A program made the translations under genes and the position numbers. A stretch of DNA of 60,271 nucleotides from Pseudomonadota bacterium. GTDB lineage: Bacteria; Myxococcota_A; Polyangia; GCA-2747355. The DNA is taken from contig JADJTL010000008.1 in the NCBI GenBank assembly GCA_016711215.1, forward strand, positions 1 through 60,271. The letters are read 5' to 3'. Every line of letters begins with the position of its first letter. Within the stretch, counting starts at the first letter, position 1. Below are positions 15,608 to 23,546 of this stretch, in pieces. The notes beneath the pieces were generated by a model, which saw only the letters and a program-made list of their open reading frames with translations, made no database searches and had not been told where the DNA came from.

Positions 15608-17038
15608 ATGGGAAACGAGCTGCTGCTTTTTCTGCCGGAGTCAGTTGTCCTGCTCGGGGCGCTCCTGGTCTTTGTGCTCTCGGTCGGCGCCTGCGGCCCG
15701 CGGGCCACGCGCCTGGCGGGGCTGGCTGCCGCGCTCGTGGCGCTCGGTGCCGCGCTCTTCAGCCTCTACTACGGGCCGGCAGGTGAGCCCTTCGCTGCGG
15801 GAATCCTCCGCGTCGACACCTTTTCGCAACTGCTGAAGGCCGGGCTCGCGCTCGGCCTGTTGCTCACGCTGCTGCTCGCCGGCGAGCTCAAAACCGTGCG
15901 TGCAGGCGCTCGGGTGGACCTGCCCTTCTTCCTGCTGCTGGCCACCGTCGGGATGATGCTCCTGGTCAGCGCGACGGAGCTGTTGACGCTCTTCGTCGCC
16001 CTGGAGCTCTCGGCCTACTCGCTCTACGCCGCCGTTGCCCTGCACCGCGAGCATCCCCCTGGCGATGAGGCCGGCGTGCGTTATGTGCTGATCGGCGCCG
16101 CCGCCTCGGCCGTTACCCTCTATGGCCTGAGCCTGATCTTCGGCGCCGTAGGCAGCACCTACCTGGCCGATGTGACGGCGGCGTTGGTGGCCGGCCGTCC
16201 CTTGGTGCTGGTGGTCGGGCTGGTGCTCTTGCTGGCGGCCCTCTTCTTCAAGTTGGCCGTCTTCCCCTTTCACTTCTGGGCCCCCGACGTCTATCAGGGC
16301 GCGCCACACCAGGTCGTGGCCTTCGTGGCCACCGCGTCGAAGCTCGGGGCCGTCGGTGTGCTGGCGCGTATTTGCGCCGTCCTCGCGGCCGCACCCTCCG
16401 GAATGGTCGAGGTCCTGCTCGTGCTGGCGGTCGTTTCGATGACCCTCGGCAACCTAGCCGCGCTGGCCCAGAGCGATCTCAAGCGGCTCCTGGCCTACTC
16501 GGCGATCGCGCACGGTGGGTATCTGCTGCTCGGCTACGGCGCCTTCTCCGAGCTCGGGATCGCGGCCGCGCTCTTCTATGGGGTGGTCTATCTGGCCACC
16601 GCCATACTGGGCTTCGTCGTCGTCTGTGCGCTCGGACGGGAGGGCAGCAACCCAGACCTCGATGCGCTGGCGGGACTGCATCAGCGCTCGCCGGTCTTGG
16701 CGCTGATGCTGCTGGCGGCGATGTTTGGCCTGGCCGGTATTCCGCCGGCGGGCGGGTTTGTCGGAAAATGGTTCCTCTTTGCGGCGGCCCTCGAGCGCGG
16801 TCAATTCGAGCTCGTGCTGCTTGCCGCCGGTAACACGACGCTGGCGCTCTACTACTACCTTCGCGTCGTCAAGGCGGCCTACCTCGCGCCTGCCGGCGGG
16901 CGCGGCCCTCTGGCCCTGAGCGGCACGGAGCGGGTGGCCGGTTACATTGCGTTGGCCATCGTGCTCGGCACTGGCATCTACCCCGCGCCGCTGTGGGCGA
17001 TGGCCCAACGGGCGGCCGGCGTGCTGCTCGCTGGGTAG
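15608..17038 (+). CDS. nuoN: NADH-quinone oxidoreductase subunit N
   Basis: Third antiporter-like subunit, 476 aa. Motifs include LFVALELSAYSLYAAVAL (membrane glutamate), LFFKLAVFPFHFWAPDVYQG (lysine helix) and LLAYSAIAHGGYLLLGY. It starts 3 bases after nuoM and is the last complex I gene. The cluster is complete for A-D and H-N, but nuoE, nuoF and nuoG are absent from the whole window. The next gene, 28 bases downstream on the same strand, is a ferredoxin reductase. Confidence 0.96.
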   Translation: MGNELLLFLPESVVLLGALLVFVLSVGACGPRATRLAGLAAALVALGAALFSLYYGPAGEPFAAGILRVDTFSQLLKAGLALGLLLTLLLAGELKTVRAGARVDLPFFLLLATVGMMLLVSATELLTLFVALELSAYSLYAAVALHREHPPGDEAGVRYVLIGAAASAVTLYGLSLIFGAVGSTYLADVTAALVAGRPLVLVVGLVLLLAALFFKLAVFPFHFWAPDVYQGAPHQVVAFVATASKLGAVGVLARICAVLAAAPSGMVEVLLVLAVVSMTLGNLAALAQSDLKRLLAYSAIAHGGYLLLGYGAFSELGIAAALFYGVVYLATAILGFVVVCALGREGSNPDLDALAGLHQRSPVLALMLLAAMFGLAGIPPAGGFVGKWFLFAAALERGQFELVLLAAGNTTLALYYYLRVVKAAYLAPAGGRGPLALSGTERVAGYIALAIVLGTGIYPAPLWAMAQRAAGVLLAG

Positions 17039-17066
17039 CTCGAGCGGCGCGGAGGGTTGAGTCGTC

Positions 17067-18473
17067 GTGGCCGTCGATCGTGTCCTGCGGGCTGCCGTCG
17101 TCGGCGCGGGCCCGGCGGGCTTCTTCGCGGCGGGAGCGCTCCTGCGCGCGCCTGCCCCCCTCTTTCAGGTGGACCTGGTCGAGCGCCTACCGACGCCCTT
17201 CGGGCTCGTTCGGGGAGGTGTGGCGCCCGACCATCCGAGCATCAAGGCGGTGGCGCGGGTCTTCGAGCGCACGGCGGCGCTGCCTCGCTTTCGCTTCTTG
17301 GGTCACGTCGAGGTCGGCCGCGACCTCCTCGTAGAGGAGCTGCGACGCGGCTACGACGCCGTGGTCTTTGCCCACGGGGCGGACGGGCCGAGGCCACTGG
17401 GGATCGAGGGCGAGGCGCTGCCCGGCTGCCACGCGGCCGGCGCCTTTGTCGGCTGGTACAACGGGCATCCCGACCACGCGGCGCTCCGCCCGAACCTACG
17501 CATCCGACGTGCGGTGGTCGTTGGCCAGGGCAACGTGGCGCTCGATGTCGCGCGCGTGCTCGCGCGACCCGCCGCGCAGCTCACAGCCACGGATCTCGCC
17601 GCGGGCGCGCTCGAGCTGCTGCGGCAGAGCACCATCGACGAGGTGGTGGTCGTCGGGCGTCGCGGACCGGCCCAGGCGGCCTTTTCGCCCGCCGCCCTGC
17701 GCGAGCTCACCGAGCTCGAAGGTGTGGACCTGCTGGTCGACGCTGCTGAGTTGGTGCTCGATGCGGATAGCGCGACGCACCTGGCGGCGGCGCCGACGGC
17801 CAGCGCTGCGCATAACGTGGCGCTCTTGCGCGAGATCGCCGGTCGCCCCACGCGTGGGGCCCCGCGCCGGCTGCGCCTCTGCTTTCTCCGCTCCCCGCGG
17901 GCGCTGGTGGCGGGGGACGATGGTCGAGTGGCGGCGCTTCGGCTGGTCCGCAATCGCCTGGAGGCTGGCCCCGACGGAACGCTGCGGGCTCGGCCGACGG
18001 AGGAGCACGAGGCGCTGGAGGCCGGGCTGGTGGTCACGGCCGCAGGTTTCACGCTGCGGCCTGTGCCCGGCCTGCCGAGCGACGCGCAGCGCGGTACCGT
18101 GGCCCACGAGCGCGGCCAGGTCCTGGCATCAGCGGGCGGGGCGCCGTGGCCCGGCTGCTACGTGGCGGGCTGGGCGGCTGACGGTCCTCGCGGCCTGATC
18201 GGTGACCAGAAGCGCGCGGCGGAGTACCTCGCCGCACGCATTGCGGCGGACGCCGTTCGCGGGGCGCTCGCGCCGCGCGAGGTGGCAGGCGCTTCGGATC
18301 CGGTGCTCGGCCTGCTCAGGGATCGTGGCGTCCGCCCGGTCTCCTTCGCCGACTGGCGGCGCCTCGACCGCCTCGAGCGCGAGCGTGGCCAGCTGCGGGG
18401 GGCGCCCCGCGACAAGCTGGTCGACGTCGAGGCGATGTTGGCAGCGATGGATGCCTCGGCGGTTCCGGGCTGA
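17067..18473 (+). CDS. FprA / adrenodoxin-reductase-like ferredoxin-NADP+ reductase
   Basis: FAD flavoprotein of 468 aa, close to mycobacterial FprA in length. The FAD site GAGPAG is at residues 13-18. Family hallmarks TPFGLVRGGVAPDHP, FVGWYNGHPD and VVVGQGNVALDVARVL (NADPH domain near residue 155) are all present, and the C-terminus keeps the GDQKRAAEYLAA and RDKLVDVEAM elements. Such enzymes pass electrons between NADPH and ferredoxin. GTG 17067 is preceded by GGAGGG 10 bases upstream. It follows nuoN closely on the same strand and may be co-transcribed, which suggests supplying or draining electrons of the EFG-less complex I (inference). Confidence 0.9.
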   Translation: MAVDRVLRAAVVGAGPAGFFAAGALLRAPAPLFQVDLVERLPTPFGLVRGGVAPDHPSIKAVARVFERTAALPRFRFLGHVEVGRDLLVEELRRGYDAVVFAHGADGPRPLGIEGEALPGCHAAGAFVGWYNGHPDHAALRPNLRIRRAVVVGQGNVALDVARVLARPAAQLTATDLAAGALELLRQSTIDEVVVVGRRGPAQAAFSPAALRELTELEGVDLLVDAAELVLDADSATHLAAAPTASAAHNVALLREIAGRPTRGAPRRLRLCFLRSPRALVAGDDGRVAALRLVRNRLEAGPDGTLRARPTEEHEALEAGLVVTAAGFTLRPVPGLPSDAQRGTVAHERGQVLASAGGAPWPGCYVAGWAADGPRGLIGDQKRAAEYLAARIAADAVRGALAPREVAGASDPVLGLLRDRGVRPVSFADWRRLDRLERERGQLRGAPRDKLVDVEAMLAAMDASAVPG

Positions 18474-18539
18474 CGAGCGTCATCGAGAGTCATGACGGTG
18501 AGGATTCGCCCCGGCTGGGGGCAGGGAGGAGGAGTCGCC

Positions 18540-19202
18540 TTGGGAACTGTGCTCGTGACGGGGGCGAATCGCGGCATCGGCCTCGAGCTCTGCCGCCAGC
18601 TCGCAGCGCGAGGGGATCGCGTCGTCGCGGCCTGCCGCAAGACCACCGCGGCGCTCTCGGCGCTCGGCGTGAGGGTCGAGGAAGGCGTGGACGTCGCCGA
18701 CGACGCCTCGGTCGCGGCGCTCGCGGGGCGGCTTGGTGACCTGTCGCTGGACCTTCTGATCAGCAATGCCGGCGTGCTCGAGCACGAGACGATCGAGGTG
18801 CTCGATCTGCGGAGCGTGCGTCGGCAGCTCGAGGTCAACGCGCTCGGGGCGCTGCGCGTGACCTCAGCGTTGCTCGACCGGCTGGGTCCTGGCGCCAAGA
18901 TCGCGCTGATCAGCAGCCGCATGGGGTCGATTGGCGACAACGCCTCGGGGGGATCCTACGGCTACCGGATGTCGAAGGCGGCGCTGAACATGGCCGGCGT
19001 CTCGCTCGCGCATGATCTGCGCCCGCGGGGGATCGCGGTGGCCATCCTGCATCCGGGCTATGTGCGCACGGCGATGACGGGCGGCAAGGGCTGGGTCGAT
19101 GCGCCTGCGGCCGCGGAGGGACTGCTCCGTCGCTGCGACGAGCTGACGCTCGAGAGCTCGGGCGGGTTCTGGCACGCGGAGGGGGAGCGCCTGCCCTGGT
19201 GA
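18540..19202 (+). CDS. short-chain dehydrogenase/reductase (SDR)
   Basis: Classical SDR of 220 aa with the Rossmann nucleotide motif TGANRGIG at residues 7-14, SNAG, and the Ser-Tyr-Lys set (ISSRMGS, then YRMSK). The C-terminal HPGYVRTAMTG is typical of the csgA / CsgA-like carbonyl reductase branch. The substrate is unknown. The proposed start is TTG 18540, because a strong AGGAGGAG tract sits 5 bases upstream and the Rossmann strand begins right after. An ATG at 18492 is possible but adds an unconserved leader. It stands alone, convergent with the Rieske operon. Confidence 0.85.
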   Translation: MGTVLVTGANRGIGLELCRQLAARGDRVVAACRKTTAALSALGVRVEEGVDVADDASVAALAGRLGDLSLDLLISNAGVLEHETIEVLDLRSVRRQLEVNALGALRVTSALLDRLGPGAKIALISSRMGSIGDNASGGSYGYRMSKAALNMAGVSLAHDLRPRGIAVAILHPGYVRTAMTGGKGWVDAPAAAEGLLRRCDELTLESSGGFWHAEGERLPW

Positions 19203-19248
19203 GCGTCGCGCCGGCAAACGGCGTGGTGAGCGCTCGCCTGCGGCGATC

Positions 19249-19929
19249 TTAGACCAGCCGCACGAGCACCTGATCGGCGACCGTCTTGACGGCGAAGGTC
19301 TTGAGGCGCTCGCCGGCCACGGTCAGGCATTCGCCGGTGGCCAGGTCGAAGCGCCAACCATGCCAGGGGCAGGTGAGCTCCGTACCGGAGAGGTCGCCTT
19401 CGGCGACGGGACCGGCCGCGTGCGGACAGGCGTTGCTCGTCGCATAAAAGCGATCGGCGACGCGGAAGATGGCTACGGTCTGGCCGGCGAGCTGGAGCAC
19501 GCGCCGCTCGCCCTCCGCGAGGTCGGTGTCGTGCAACGCGAAGACGAATCCGCCACCGGCCGCCTGGGGCTGTCGCTCGCTGGCCTGGCGCCGTCGCGCA
19601 TGGCCTTGACGCGCTGCGCGCAGCTGGTGCGCGAGCTCAAAGGGCAGGCCCGCCAGGCGGGTGGCGATATCGAGCGGATGCCGCGGCCGCTTGGCCTCGT
19701 TGAGCACGGTCGGCAGGACGACGCGCTCGGCGAACTCGCGCGCCCGACCGAGGATCTGCGTGGTCCAGGCCTCCGCGCTGAACCGGTCGACGCCGGGCGC
19801 GTCGTGGGCCGGCAGCGGTCGCGGCTCGGCACAGCAGCAGTTCGGCGCGGGCGCTGCAGGTGGCGGCTGGTGGTCGGCGCCTGCGGTGGCGGTCGGTCGC
19901 GGCGGATCCGCGCGGGAATCGTCGGTCAT
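19249..19929 (-). CDS. Rieske 2Fe-2S domain protein
   Basis: 226-aa protein with a C-terminal Rieske domain: the ligand boxes CPHAAGP (CxH) and CPWHGWRFD (CxxH) lie about 19 residues apart, resembling NirD / dioxygenase-ferredoxin-type Rieske proteins. The N-terminal 120 residues are unlike known relatives I can name. They include a CCC triplet near residue 30 and a helical stretch (WTTQILGRAREFAERVV). No signal peptide or membrane helix is seen, so it is probably cytoplasmic. Its start overlaps the ABC ATPase stop by 4 bases, placing it last in the cta operon. A redox partner role there is inference. Confidence 0.87.
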   Translation of the reverse strand: MTDDSRADPPRPTATAGADHQPPPAAPAPNCCCAEPRPLPAHDAPGVDRFSAEAWTTQILGRAREFAERVVLPTVLNEAKRPRHPLDIATRLAGLPFELAHQLRAARQGHARRRQASERQPQAAGGGFVFALHDTDLAEGERRVLQLAGQTVAIFRVADRFYATSNACPHAAGPVAEGDLSGTELTCPWHGWRFDLATGECLTVAGERLKTFAVKTVADQVLVRLV

Positions 19930-20945
19930 GGCTGTTCCTGGCGCAGGCGCGCAGGCGCGGGCTCATCCAGCGGCAGCAGGGTAGTGCCGGTGACCCGGAA
20001 GAAGACATCGGCGAGCGTCGGGTGGCGAAGGCTCACAGTCGCCAGGTGGCCCTCAGGATAGGCCTCCACCAGCCGCGGAATCAGCTCATGACCGCGAGCG
20101 TGCTCGATCACGAGCTGCTCGCCTTCGATCCAACAGCTCAAGCCGAAGCGCGCGGCGGCGTCCTCGCAGAGCGCGGGAAGCGCCGCGAGGTCGGTCGGCG
20201 CGATGACCACGGCGTCGCGCTGGGTCCGGCGCTTGAGCGCCTCCGGGTTGTCGACCAGCGCCACGCGACCGTTGGCCATGATCGCCAGCCGGTCACAGCG
20301 CTCGGCCTCCTCGGGTCGGTGCGTCGCGAGCAGGATCGTCAGACCCCGTTGCTCGCGCAGCAGCTCGAGCTGGCGCCAGGTCTGGCGGAACGAGACCTCA
20401 TCGAGGCCGGCGGTTGGTTCATCGAGCAGCAGCAGACGGGGCCCGTGCAGCAGCGCTCGTGCGATGTCGAGCCGGCGCTTGAGTCCCCCCGACAGGACTC
20501 CCGCCAGGTCTTCGGCGCGCTCACTCAGCCCCGCGAGCGCCAGGGCCTCGCTGACAGCCTGGCGCGCAGGGGCCCCACGGAGTCCCTGCAGTCGCGCCGC
20601 CAGCTCAAGGTTCTGCGCCACGCTGAGCTTGAGATCGAGCGCTGGTCGCTGGAAGACGACGCCGCTGCTGCGGCGGAGCAAGCGCCGAGCGCCGGGAAGC
20701 CGCTCTCCAGCGAAGCTAATTGTGCCCTCCGTCGGCCGCAGCAGCCCGGCGATCAACGCCAGCGCCGTCGACTTGCCGCTCCCGTTCGGGCCAAGGAGCC
20801 CGAAGCACTCGCCGGGCGCGACACGTAGCGACAGGCGATCGAGCACCTGCCGCGTCCCGAAGTGGTGCGACAGCGCATGCAGTTCGAGCAGCGCTTCGGC
20901 CACGGGCGCCGCGGCGCTCGGGCTCTCGAGCGGGGAAGCGATCAT
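19926..20945 (-). CDS. ABC transporter ATP-binding protein without a permease neighbour
   Basis: 339-aa ATPase with Walker A GPNGSGKST (52-60), the Q-loop region, signature LSGGLKRR, Walker B RLLLLDEPTAGLDE and an H-loop histidine (ATHRPEEAE). It resembles the CcmA / NatA class of export ATPases. A C-terminal domain of about 100 residues follows, as in drug-export ATPases. No membrane permease gene is adjacent on either side; the neighbours are ctaB (4-base overlap upstream) and the Rieske gene (4-base overlap downstream). Heme or oxidase assembly is suggested by position only. Confidence 0.9.
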   Translation of the reverse strand: MIASPLESPSAAAPVAEALLELHALSHHFGTRQVLDRLSLRVAPGECFGLLGPNGSGKSTALALIAGLLRPTEGTISFAGERLPGARRLLRRSSGVVFQRPALDLKLSVAQNLELAARLQGLRGAPARQAVSEALALAGLSERAEDLAGVLSGGLKRRLDIARALLHGPRLLLLDEPTAGLDEVSFRQTWRQLELLREQRGLTILLATHRPEEAERCDRLAIMANGRVALVDNPEALKRRTQRDAVVIAPTDLAALPALCEDAAARFGLSCWIEGEQLVIEHARGHELIPRLVEAYPEGHLATVSLRHPTLADVFFRVTGTTLLPLDEPAPARLRQEQP

Positions 20946-21889
20946 GGCAGTATCACCTGGAGTGCAAGGCCCGCCCAGAGCACGGGCAGGTAAAGCAAAG
21001 TGGCCGCGAAAAAGGAGCGAGCCCCGCGCGGGCCGCTGCGCGGGCCAAGACAGGCCAAGCCCCGCCAGAGCAAGAGGGCGCCTCCGGCGAGGAGCAGTGC
21101 ACGGCTTGGCAGGCGCAGGCCACCGAAGTCACCCACGGCGAGGGCGAGCGGGAGCAAGAGCGCAGTGGTCAGCAGGGCATAGCGGCGCGCGCCGTCGGCG
21201 CCGATCACCAGCGGCAGGGCCCGGATGCCGGCGCGCGCGTACTCGGCGCTGCGGTAGAGCGCAATCGAGGCGAAGTGCGGGAGCTGCCAGCAGGCCATCA
21301 GCGCAAAGAGCGCGAAGCCCGCCGCACCGAGGCTGCCCTTGCTCGCGGTCCAGCCGATCAGTGCGGGCATGGCGCCAGCCACGGCGCCGACGAGCAGCGC
21401 GTGGTGGCTGATCCGCTTGAGCGGGGTGTAGGCCAGGACGTAGATCGCGAGGGCCAGGGCGGCCAGCAGCGCTGTCAGTGGGTTCACGACGAGCGCGAGG
21501 AGGGACAGGCCGACCGTCAGGCAAACGAGCGCCAAGAGCAGCGCGGAGCGCACGCGCAGGCGACCCGCGGGCAGCGGGCGGTGCCGGGTGCGTTGCATCA
21601 GGCGATCGGTGTCGCGCTCGACGACCATGTTCAGCGTGTTGGCTGCCGCGACGGCCAGGCCGGTGCCGACGACCACCGCGCCGCATTCGCCCCAGCGAGT
21701 CGCGCCGCCCGCCAGCCAGAGTCCGGAGGCTGTTTCGCCCGCGCAGAAGGCGACGATACCGGGCTTGGTCAGCGCGATCAGATCGTGGGTCGTGCGCAGC
21801 AGCAGACCCGGCGCGGCGCGGCCTCGCGGAAGCACCTCCTCGGCGCTCGCCAGCCCGCCGAGCCCCTGGTTTGCGCGCGCGCTCAGCAC
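20942..21889 (-). CDS. ctaB: protoheme IX farnesyltransferase (heme O synthase)
   Basis: Polytopic UbiA-family prenyltransferase, about 315 aa, converting heme B to heme O for aa3/bo3-type oxidases. The Asp-rich signature NMVVERDTDRLMQRTRHRPL (about residues 87-106) and the later YTPLKRIS motif are clear, with eight to nine hydrophobic helices. The start is uncertain. GTG 21889 overlaps the ctaA stop (GTGCTGA) and is taken as a translationally coupled start. An internal GTG nearer the first helix is possible. It belongs with ctaA upstream and the ABC gene downstream. Confidence 0.9.
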   Translation of the reverse strand: MLSARANQGLGGLASAEEVLPRGRAAPGLLLRTTHDLIALTKPGIVAFCAGETASGLWLAGGATRWGECGAVVVGTGLAVAAANTLNMVVERDTDRLMQRTRHRPLPAGRLRVRSALLLALVCLTVGLSLLALVVNPLTALLAALALAIYVLAYTPLKRISHHALLVGAVAGAMPALIGWTASKGSLGAAGFALFALMACWQLPHFASIALYRSAEYARAGIRALPLVIGADGARRYALLTTALLLPLALAVGDFGGLRLPSRALLLAGGALLLWRGLACLGPRSGPRGARSFFAATLLYLPVLWAGLALQVILP

Positions 21890-22884
21890 CCGGTCACCGT
21901 GTTTTGGCTCGCGCCGCTGCTGCGAGGCGGCCAGGCCGGGCGGATCAGGTCGAGGTGCACGACGGTCGTGGCTCCGAGCAGCAGCGCACCACCCGCGAGG
22001 TGCAGGGCAGCGGGGAGGACGCCGATGCCGGTCATCACCGTTGCGGCTCCGAGCAGGACCTGAGTCAAGGCCAGCCAGGGAATCGCCAGGGCGGTGATCC
22101 GGGCCAGGCGGCGCCGCAGCAGCGCGGCGTGGCGCTGGGCGATCACGGCCACGGCGACCGTCGCGAAGGCGAGCAGCACGGCGAAGATGCGGTGCAACAT
22201 GTGCAGCTGCTGGAGTGACGCCTCGGGCCAAAGGGTGAAGCCGTCGCAAAGCAGCGGGTCGGTGCCGCAGAGGCGGCCGGCGTGGAGGTGGCGGACGAGC
22301 GCACCGAGCAAGAGCTGGCCGTAGATCGCGACCCAGAGCGCTGCCACCGCCACCGAGGGACCGAGCGTCGGGCCGCCGTTCGGCGCCTCCGCAGCGCTGG
22401 CGCGCAGCGCGCGGCAGAGCGTGCCCCCGCAGTAGGCGCGAAACGACAAATAGATCAGCAGCGAAAAGAAGACCATCGAGAGCGCGAGGTGCGCGACCGA
22501 GACGACAGGGGGTAGCCGCAGCACGACGGTCAGGCCACCAAGCACGCCCTGGCCGATCACCGCGGCCACGGCGACCAGCCCGAGCCAGCTACCACCGCGG
22601 TCGTCCTGGCGGCGCCGCCAGAGGAGGAGCGCGAGGACGCAGGTGAAGATCCCGACCGCGGTGGCCAGCAGCCGATGCGAGTGCTCGAAGAGCACGCCGC
22701 CCTCCATCGCTGGGAAGACCAGGCCGTGGCAGAGGGGCCAGTCGGGGCAGGCGAGCGAAGATCCGCTGGGATTGACAGTGCCGCCGACGACCAAGAGCAG
22801 GAAGGTCGCTGCGGTGGTGAACAACCCCCAGAAGAAGGCCGGCCGATTGGTGGGCGGGGTAGGGGGGAGGCTATGTGGCCTCAT
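21883..22884 (-). CDS. ctaA: heme A synthase (COX15/CtaA family)
   Basis: Membrane monooxygenase-type enzyme of 333 aa that oxidises heme O to heme A. Eight helices are predicted. Heme-ligand histidines appear in EHSHR, VAHLALS, LHMLHR and LHLAGG, and the extracytoplasmic cysteine pair in LACPDWPLCHG is present. ATG 22884 follows AGGAG with suitable spacing and overlaps the upstream gene's stop by 4 bases. It shares an operon with ctaB, implying that an aa3-type cytochrome oxidase is encoded elsewhere. Confidence 0.93.
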   Translation of the reverse strand: MRPHSLPPTPPTNRPAFFWGLFTTAATFLLLVVGGTVNPSGSSLACPDWPLCHGLVFPAMEGGVLFEHSHRLLATAVGIFTCVLALLLWRRRQDDRGGSWLGLVAVAAVIGQGVLGGLTVVLRLPPVVSVAHLALSMVFFSLLIYLSFRAYCGGTLCRALRASAAEAPNGGPTLGPSVAVAALWVAIYGQLLLGALVRHLHAGRLCGTDPLLCDGFTLWPEASLQQLHMLHRIFAVLLAFATVAVAVIAQRHAALLRRRLARITALAIPWLALTQVLLGAATVMTGIGVLPAALHLAGGALLLGATTVVHLDLIRPAWPPRSSGASQNTVTGC

Positions 22885-23336
22885 GGCGTGCCAGCTCCTG
22901 AGCGACAGCTCGCTGCGAGCATGCGATAGGCCTCGACGCAGTTCTTGTTGCCGCGCCGGCCATGGGCTCCGTGTTTGGCGCAACGCCGAAACACGACGCG
23001 TGGGTCCTCGATCGTTTGCCCCAGTGCGCGGCAGTCAGCGCTCCGGTCGGTCGCACGCAGGCAGGCGTTGACGACCCGCGAAACGCTGGCATCGCAGAGA
23101 TCGAGCAGGGCCGAGCAGTGCTGCGTCCACTGCAGCGCCGCATCGATGCAGCCCTCGGCACTCACTTGCGTTCCGCGTTGGCCGAGGGTGACCAGCGCAG
23201 CGCGCAGCTCCACCTCTGCCTGGCGATAGCGCCAGTAGCTGAAGCCACCGAGCAGGATCGACAGCAGGCCGATTGTTGCCAGCAGCCAGCGCAACGACCG
23301 ATCGCCGGGTTCGCGCTGCGCGACCGCCATTTCCAT
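22881..23336 (-). CDS. single-pass membrane protein with Cys-rich extracytoplasmic part, function unknown
   Basis: 151 aa. One N-terminal transmembrane helix (about residues 15-35, WLLATIGLLSILLGGFSYW) is followed by a soluble part with eight cysteines, likely disulfide-bonded outside the cytoplasm. I do not recognise a named family. ATG 23336 is chosen for GGGAG 10 bases upstream; another ATG lies two codons in. It heads the ctaA-ctaB-ABC-Rieske operon through a 4-base overlap with ctaA, so a link to oxidase or heme assembly is plausible but unproven. Confidence 0.7.
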   Translation of the reverse strand: MEMAVAQREPGDRSLRWLLATIGLLSILLGGFSYWRYRQAEVELRAALVTLGQRGTQVSAEGCIDAALQWTQHCSALLDLCDASVSRVVNACLRATDRSADCRALGQTIEDPRVVFRRCAKHGAHGRRGNKNCVEAYRMLAASCRSGAGTP

Positions 23337-23546
23337 GCAACCGAGCTCCCCGCCCGGCGTGGATCGCGCGCGGCATGCGCGCCGCTTGCCACGCGCGGGA
23401 TCGGCCAGCGTCAGCCGACCGCGCCCCGGGCGGAGGCACTTTAGCCTGCTCGTCAAGCTTGGCAAGGGCCGAGGCACGCCACGCTCTGTGCACGCGCCCC
23501 GCGCGCCGGCCAGGCGCCGGCCAGGCAGGCTCTCGCCGAGCCGCTG

